From the NCBI GenBank assembly GCA_964629825.1, contig CAZVUW010000037.1, forward strand, positions 1 to 26,904: a stretch of 26,904 bases of DNA. Reading direction: 5' to 3'. This document shows positions 22,815 to 26,904 of this stretch, one piece after another. Origin of the DNA: CAZVUW01 sp964629825 (lineage in GTDB: Bacteria > Actinomycetota > Nitriliruptoria > Euzebyales > Egibacteraceae). Made by a program: the position numbers and the translations under genes. The notes beneath the pieces were generated by a model. That model did no database searches. It was not told the DNA's origin and saw nothing but the letters and a program-made list of their open reading frames with translations. The stretch's first letter is position 1. Each line of letters starts with the position of its first letter.

Positions 22815-23450
22815 CTAACCGCGGTTGCGGCGGCGCAGCTGCTCGGTGAGGACCCAGCGGCGGATGTCGTCGTTCTCCTCGAAGCGAACGCCGAGCTCGA
22901 CCTGCTCGATGGTGTCGGCCCCGACGACGCGTGGGCCGGTGGGGAGCACCCGGACGACCTTGCACGACAGCTCATGCAGCGTTCCGTCGAGCTCGAGGTC
23001 GATGTGGACGAGGTCGCCGGTCCCGACGCCCATAGCCTCGGGGACGCGCACGCGCAGGCCGGCCTCGGACAGGTCGACCAGCAGACCTTCTTCAAGGAGC
23101 TGGCCGGCGGTCACCTTCACGCGCGGCAGGGAGCCGAGCATCGGGATCCGCACGTAGGAGCGCCGCTGCACCGACTTCGCCGGCTCGTTGAAGCGCACCT
23201 GGCAGCGGACGGGCTGGCCCTGGTCGACCTTGAGGATGGTGCCGACGGCGTAGACGTGGCTGGCGTCGGTGTTCCACTGGAGGTCGGCGGCCGTGCCCTC
23301 GGTGTCGCGCAGACGATGGGCGTTGGTGCGCACGCTGAGGTCGATGTTCTCCGCGCCGACCTCCATGACGATGGCGGCCACGGAGGTCCCGTCGAACAGC
23401 TTGACCCGCGCGCCCGCTCCGTCCCGCGGCCACAGACGCTCTTCCAGCAC
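22815..23450 (-). CDS. PilZ-domain c-di-GMP receptor, YcgR-like
   Basis: 211 residues from a GTG with GGAGG 7 nt upstream. An N-terminal beta-rich domain of the YcgR-N kind (about 10-90: VKLFDGTSVAAIVMEVGAEN, LQWNTDASHVYAVGTILKVD) is followed by a PilZ domain (about 94-205). Both ligand motifs are there: RxxxR at Arg97/Arg101 (RRSYVR) and DxSxxG at 126-131 (DLSEAG). The protein is soluble and should bind dimeric c-di-GMP to alter a partner, in other bacteria often a motor, a synthase or a secretion component. It converges on the c-di-GMP enzyme gene across the 15-bp repeats, which suggests a shared signalling job. The partner is not identifiable here. Confidence 0.9.
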   Translation of the reverse strand: MLEERLWPRDGAGARVKLFDGTSVAAIVMEVGAENIDLSVRTNAHRLRDTEGTAADLQWNTDASHVYAVGTILKVDQGQPVRCQVRFNEPAKSVQRRSYVRIPMLGSLPRVKVTAGQLLEEGLLVDLSEAGLRVRVPEAMGVGTGDLVHIDLELDGTLHELSCKVVRVLPTGPRVVGADTIEQVELGVRFEENDDIRRWVLTEQLRRRNRG

Positions 23451-23541
23451 GACCGATCCTCCTCACCTCGAGGTGCGCATCAATACCTGTCGGCCGCCAC
23501 ACCAGCCCGTGTAGCACCTGGACCGCTGCGAGCACGTCTGG

Positions 23542-23573
23542 GAGTGTGGTGGCCGGCGAGTGTGGTGGCCGGC
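23542..23573. repeat. 16-bp exact tandem duplication at the corA start
   Basis: The unit GAGTGTGGTGGCCGGC occurs at 23542-23557 and 23558-23573. It duplicates several GTG codons, so the transporter has candidate starts at 23544 in the left copy and at 23562 and 23565 in the right copy, all in one frame. Confidence 0.92.
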
Positions 23574-24563
23574 ACCGAGCTCCACTGGCTGGCGGCTGAG
23601 CGGGAGGTTGCGTTGTTCGAGCTGCTGCGTGAGGGGCGGTTCGTCTCTGTCGGGACGCTCGAGGAGGGGCTCGAGCGTGCGCGCCGCGGCGACGGGCTGC
23701 TGTGGGTGACGCTGGAGTCGCCGGCCCAGGACGACTTCGCGGCGATCGAGCGCGAGCTCGGCCTGCACCCGCTGGCCGTCGAGGACGCCGTCCAGGCGCG
23801 GGAGCGGCCGAAGCTGGACGTCTACGACGCCACGCGGTTCGTGTCGCTGACGACCCTGCGCTACCTCGGCCCCGCGGAGCCCCTGGACGTCGGCCGCGTG
23901 ATGGCCTTCCTCGGTGCGGGCTTCGTCGTTTCCGTGCGCCGGGAGCGGGGCGACACGGTGGAGCGGTGGCGTGCGCGCATGGAGCGCACGAGCGCGCCAC
24001 CCACCGCCGTGACCGCGCTGCACGCCCTGCTGCGAGTCGTCGTCGACGATCTGACCGAGGTGTCGGAGCAGATCGAGTCCGCGATGCTCGCCGCCGCGGA
24101 CCGGCTGTTCGCGCCCGGAGGATCGGACGAGGCGCACACCCTGTACCAGCTCAGCCGGCAGCTGCTCGCAATGTCGCACGCGGTCCAGCCGCTGATCGAG
24201 CCGCTGCGGCATCTGAGCGACGGGTCGAGCGAGCACATCGACGCCGAGGCCGGCCGGCACTTCCGCGACGTGCTCGACTCCGCCCTCGTCCTCGACCGCG
24301 AGGTGCAGGGCCACAGCGAGCTGGTCGAGCACCTGCGCTCGAGCAACGACTCCCGCATCGAGCTCCGTCAGAACACCGACATGCGCAAGATCGCCGCCTG
24401 GGCCGCCGTCATCGCCGTGCCCACGGCCATCACCGGCTTCTACGGCATGAACGTGCCCTACCCCGGCTACGGCGACCCCAGCGGCGTCGCCACCTCGATC
24501 GCCCTCCTGCTGATCTCCGCCGGTGCCCTCTTCGCCCTCTTCCGCCGCCGCGGTTGGCTGTAG
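23544..24563 (+). CDS. corA: CorA-family divalent metal (Mg2+/Co2+) transporter
   Basis: Pentameric inner-membrane channel. 339 residues from the first in-frame GTG in the duplicated start region. Starts at 23562 or 23565 are equally possible because no clear SD marks one of them, though GGTGG lies 9 nt before 23562. A large cytoplasmic N-terminal domain (LWVTLESPAQDDFAAIEREL, VEDAVQARERPKLDVYD, FLGAGFVVSVRR) is followed by long stalk helices and two C-terminal transmembrane helices. The signature GMN at 301-303 (FYGMNVPYPG) is at the end of TM1, and TM2 ends in FRRRGWL. It is divergent from the PilZ gene with a 93-bp gap. The exact metal cannot be told. Confidence 0.92.
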   Translation: MWWPASVVAGTELHWLAAEREVALFELLREGRFVSVGTLEEGLERARRGDGLLWVTLESPAQDDFAAIERELGLHPLAVEDAVQARERPKLDVYDATRFVSLTTLRYLGPAEPLDVGRVMAFLGAGFVVSVRRERGDTVERWRARMERTSAPPTAVTALHALLRVVVDDLTEVSEQIESAMLAAADRLFAPGGSDEAHTLYQLSRQLLAMSHAVQPLIEPLRHLSDGSSEHIDAEAGRHFRDVLDSALVLDREVQGHSELVEHLRSSNDSRIELRQNTDMRKIAAWAAVIAVPTAITGFYGMNVPYPGYGDPSGVATSIALLLISAGALFALFRRRGWL

Positions 24564-24602
24564 CCACGCCTTGTCGCCGGGCGCCCCTGCCTCAAGCACG
24601 CT

Positions 24603-24620
24603 GCGTTTCCGCGGAAACGC
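24603..24620. repeat. 18-bp perfect palindrome, copy A
   Basis: GCGTTTCCGCGGAAACGC equals its own reverse complement. As RNA it could fold with a 7-bp stem and CGCG loop 40 bp after the corA stop, without a T tract. Fifteen of its bases plus the next (TTCCGCGGAAACGCC, 24607-24621) recur at 26802-26816. It may be an operator, a weak terminator or the edge of an inserted segment. Confidence 0.85.
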
Positions 24621-24645
24621 CTCTGCGGGTTGGCCTAGGGACTTC

Positions 24646-24680
24646 GGCGGCTCGGGACCGGGCGGCTCGGGACCGGGCGG
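24646..24680. repeat. 15-bp tandem repeat, 2.3 copies
   Basis: The unit GGCGGCTCGGGACCG occurs at 24646-24660 and 24661-24675, with a partial third copy GGCGG. It lies in the 221-bp gap between corA and the next gene. That gap otherwise holds only the palindrome and the next gene's leader. Confidence 0.92.
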
Positions 24681-24784
24681 AATTGCCGTGCGAGGTGGTG
24701 ATGGTGCTGCTTGGATGCTGGTTCGATGTGCCGCGGTGTCGGTGCCAGCCGAGGGTCCCGGTTCCATCCTCAAGGGAGGCGAAG

Positions 24785-25126
24785 GTGACGCACAAGGAGA
24801 TCTTGGACGAGCTCCGGCCCCAGATCCGACAGCTGCGCGAGCAGATCCCGGGGGTGTTCGAGGGCTACGCGGCGATGAGCGGAGCAGCGCTGGCGGATGG
24901 GGCGCTCGACTCCAAGACCAAGGAGCTGATCGCGCTCGCCATCGCCGTCACCCGGCAGTGCGACGGCTGCATCGCCTCCCACGCACGCGCCGCGGCGCGC
25001 AGGGGCGCGACCTCCGATGAGGTCGCCGAGGCCCTCGCCGTCGCGATCTTCATGAACGGAGGGCCCGGCACGGTCCACGCGCCGCGCGCCTTCGCCGCGT
25101 TCAGGGAGTTCGCCCCGGACCAGTAG
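24785..25126 (+). CDS. carboxymuconolactone decarboxylase / AhpD-like protein
   Basis: 113 residues from a GTG with AGGGAGG 5 nt upstream. It is an all-helical CMD-domain protein with the AhpD-type redox motif Cys59-x-x-Cys62 and His66 (CDGCIASHARAAARRGAT), preceded by LDSKTKELIALAIAVTRQ and followed by DEVAEALAVAIFMNGGPG. Proteins of this small type act as peroxidase-like or thiol-disulphide enzymes; the Cys pair argues for antioxidant use rather than true lactone decarboxylation. The physiological substrate is unknown. The tail-to-tail neighbour is the HNH gene, 20 bp away. Confidence 0.9.
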   Translation: MTHKEILDELRPQIRQLREQIPGVFEGYAAMSGAALADGALDSKTKELIALAIAVTRQCDGCIASHARAAARRGATSDEVAEALAVAIFMNGGPGTVHAPRAFAAFREFAPDQ

Positions 25127-25146
25127 CCCCAGAGCCCCAGCCGGTC

Positions 25147-26706
25147 TCAGTTGAGGTCGGCCGGTCCGGATTGGTTCGGGGTGGGGGACCAGGGCGCGGG
25201 TGCGGGCCAGCCGTGGGTCGCGTAGTGCAGGTAGGCCATGCAGGTGTCGTAGTCGGGACGGGTGCCGTCCCAAGTCGGCACCGTCGTGTCAGGGGTGACC
25301 GTCAACCCCGCCGCCGTGTTGTCACGCGCGGGTCGGTCGGCGTCGCCGCCCGGCGCCGGCGCGGCCGCTGGCAGGAGCGTCCCGTCGGGCCGGTGGAAGG
25401 TGAAGGTCTGCTCGCCACGGTCGCGGACCGAGTAGCCGGCCTCGTGGACCAGACGGTGGTGGAAGCGGCACAGCAGGACGAGGTTCTCGAGCTCGGTGGG
25501 GCCGCCGTCGCTCCAGAAGCGCACGTGGTGAGCATCTACGAAGCGGTTCGCGGTGCAGGTCGGGAAGCGGCAGCCGCGATCCCGTTGCTGTAGAGCCCGT
25601 CGCAGCCGCGCCGAGATCCGTCGGCTCTGCCGCCCGACGCCCAGGGGACGTCCGAGGGCGTCCTCGATGAGCGTGATCACCTCGGAGTCGCAGGCCAGCC
25701 GACGCCAGGTCTCATCCGCCAGCGGGGTGCCGTCGCCGAGCTCTCCCTCCACGCCTTCGAGCCGGAGGTGCAGGCTTGGAGCAGGATCGGCGGGCGCCCG
25801 TGGCGCGGAGTCGTCCGCTACAGCCGGCGAGGTGGCTGACGGGTTGTCGGCGGGATGGGCCTGCGCGCGGATGCACACCACCACGCGGTGACGGTCCGGA
25901 CCCGCCGCGGGGGTGGGGCCGTTGGCGAGCACCGTCTCGGCCATGACGCGCAGAGCCTCGGCGCGGCGGGCTTCGAGCGGCTCGACCTCGTACGGGGGTA
26001 GCCGGACCGGTGCGTCGGGGGCGCCGGCCTCCGCGACCGCCACCGTGTCCCGACCGCAGGCCGCAGCCGCATCGGCGCGCGGCGGAGGTTGCTCCTCGCC
26101 GAGGTTGTCCACCAGCGACTCGATCGCCGCGGTTATGAGTGCCAGCTCCGCGGCCGGCAGCCGGGCGGAAAGCCGGCCCATTCCGTCTGCATCCACACGC
26201 CAGCGCAGCCACCGGCGCTCGAAGCCCTCTTGCGCCTCATCTGCGGACTCGGCGCGGCGGTGACGACGGACGATCTCCTCCAGCTGGCTGGCCGTGGCGT
26301 CCAACCCGAACGTGACCAGCGACTCCTCGTTCTCGGGCGTGGCCACGCGGGTGATGGCTCGCACCTTGGAGTAGGTCAGCCGCCCGGCCGCGAACTCGGC
26401 GCAGACCAGCGGAAGGTCCGACAGGGCACGGGCCACTCGCAGCCGCTCGCGGGCGGCCGGTGGGCTAAGACCACAGGCCCACGAGAGCCAACCTGCGCAC
26501 GTGCGGGCGCCCTGGTGGCACCAACCGCCGCCGCGGTCGAACTCCTCCAGGTCGCGCAGCCAGCGATACTCGGCGGCGGCGAGGTCTCCGGCCTGCTGCC
26601 GCAGCCGCTCACCTAGCGTCTCCAGCCGCTCCAGCTCCGCCCGGGATCGCCGCCAGTGGTCCTTCACGGCAGCAACGGTCTCGCCGCCTGTCATGGTCGC
26701 TGTCAC
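25147..26706 (-). CDS. DUF222 / 13E12-type HNH endonuclease
   Basis: 519 residues from a GTG with GGAGG 5 nt upstream; the ATG four codons later is too far from it. The N-terminal DUF222 helical region includes WLRDLEEFDRGGGWCHQGAR, CAGWLSWACGLSPPAARERL and the family-typical LPLVCAEFAAGRLTYSKVRA. The C-terminal HNH domain (about 375-425) has CRFPTCTANR, DAHHVRFWSDGG with His393/His394, LENLVLLCRFHHRLVHE. The variable middle (about 225-320) is Ala/Pro-rich. Such genes occur in many copies in actinobacterial genomes and behave like mobile or host-adapted elements, though their biology is poorly known. It lies inside the segment bounded by the two palindrome copies, whose right copy is just upstream of its start. 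Confidence 0.9.
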   Translation of the reverse strand: MTATMTGGETVAAVKDHWRRSRAELERLETLGERLRQQAGDLAAAEYRWLRDLEEFDRGGGWCHQGARTCAGWLSWACGLSPPAARERLRVARALSDLPLVCAEFAAGRLTYSKVRAITRVATPENEESLVTFGLDATASQLEEIVRRHRRAESADEAQEGFERRWLRWRVDADGMGRLSARLPAAELALITAAIESLVDNLGEEQPPPRADAAAACGRDTVAVAEAGAPDAPVRLPPYEVEPLEARRAEALRVMAETVLANGPTPAAGPDRHRVVVCIRAQAHPADNPSATSPAVADDSAPRAPADPAPSLHLRLEGVEGELGDGTPLADETWRRLACDSEVITLIEDALGRPLGVGRQSRRISARLRRALQQRDRGCRFPTCTANRFVDAHHVRFWSDGGPTELENLVLLCRFHHRLVHEAGYSVRDRGEQTFTFHRPDGTLLPAAAPAPGGDADRPARDNTAAGLTVTPDTTVPTWDGTRPDYDTCMAYLHYATHGWPAPAPWSPTPNQSGPADLN

Positions 26707-26798
26707 ACAGTCCTCCGATCCGTCGATCACCGTGAGGACAGGCTGGCAGTGACCTGTGACAAAGCGGACCCAACGGGCACGGGGTTGTCCACACCAGA

Positions 26799-26816
26799 CG
26801 CTTCCGCGGAAACGCC
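26799..26816. repeat. palindromic motif, copy B
   Basis: CGCTTCCGCGGAAACGCC matches copy A's CGTTTCCGCGGAAACGCC at 17 of 18 positions. One base breaks the outer symmetry, but the core TTCCGCGGAA remains palindromic. It lies about 95 bp upstream of the HNH gene start, where an operator could sit. Confidence 0.85.
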
Positions 26817-26818
26817 GC

Positions 26819-26848
26819 CGCCGGGCGCTACTGCGGTAGCGCCCGGCG
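26819..26848. repeat. 13-bp perfect hairpin upstream of the HNH gene
   Basis: CGCCGGGCGCTAC (26819-26831) pairs with GTAGCGCCCGGCG (26836-26848) over the loop TGCG, with no mismatch. There is no T tract on either side. It starts 3 bp after palindrome copy B. It may terminate a gene lying beyond the right edge, or form part of a mobile-element end. From 26849 to the window end I see no gene. Confidence 0.75.
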
Positions 26849-26904
26849 AACGGTGGAGACACTCGATGGCGCCTAGATGTCGTAGAAGTGTAGAGCTGCG
26901 CCCT

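Noticed and set aside
22643..22849. Open frames crossing the N run, with PEPGG-like or LSRVG-like repeats
   Set aside because: They are produced by the 15-bp repeat and undetermined bases; no start signal or homology supports a protein.
26849..26904. Possible tRNA or gene start at the right edge
   Set aside because: No acceptor-stem pairing or T-loop sequence was seen, and no frame with a ribosome site.

Overview
This is chromosomal DNA from a very GC-rich bacterium, most likely an actinobacterium. The evidence is as follows: GTG starts are frequent, Shine-Dalgarno (SD) sequences are of the AGGAGG type, an F420-type NADPH oxidoreductase is present, a GlnA2-like glutamine synthetase is followed directly by glnE as in mycobacteria, and there is a DUF222/13E12-type HNH protein. 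A secreted subtilase ending in WSANRW repeats suggests a deep-branching lineage such as Nitriliruptoria, but that placement is a guess. No rRNA, tRNA, CRISPR array or phage region was seen. A run of 100 N (22662-22761) marks an assembly gap.

Layout. 1-1440, minus strand: the 5' part of pruA (delta-1-pyrroline-5-carboxylate dehydrogenase, cut by the window edge just before its catalytic Cys) and an unknown helical protein upstream of it. 1588-2391: mutM. 2426-2989, minus: clpP. 3317-4081: an IclR-type regulator. 4140-5717, minus: an odd membrane-anchored protein that looks like a decayed ECF sigma factor joined to an anti-sigma-like segment. 5792-7408, minus: nadB, divergent from 7534-8202, a probably leaderless F420:NADPH oxidoreductase gene. 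8260-8499, minus: a small unknown protein. 8716-10483: a three-gene run of cob(I)alamin adenosyltransferase, a BtuF-like metal-chelate-binding protein without signal peptide, and D-aminoacyl-tRNA deacylase. 10480-12156, minus: glutamine-dependent NAD synthetase, tail to tail with dtd.

12317-17960 is a nitrogen block: ammonium transporter, GlnA2-type glutamine synthetase and the adenylyltransferase GlnE. A series of 5-mers spaced by 6 nt upstream of the transporter resembles a GlnR operator. 18056-18115 is a 19-residue hydrophobic peptide gene with a strong SD and a perfect 10-bp hairpin terminator after it.

18307-23450 is the most interesting region. A secreted subtilisin-like protease ends in 14 pentads, each closing in Trp at exact 5-residue spacing. 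It is followed 35 bp later by a membrane GAF-GGDEF-EAL protein with both catalytic signatures intact, and then, convergently, by a PilZ-domain c-di-GMP receptor. The two cyclic-di-GMP genes are separated by a 15-bp minisatellite that contains the assembly gap. I propose a c-di-GMP-linked cell-surface module.

23544-26706: a CorA-type metal transporter, a carboxymuconolactone-decarboxylase/AhpD-like protein, and (minus) a DUF222-HNH endonuclease. The last two lie between two near-identical copies of a palindromic motif. Short exact tandem duplications (15-16 bp) recur at gene ends and starts across the window.
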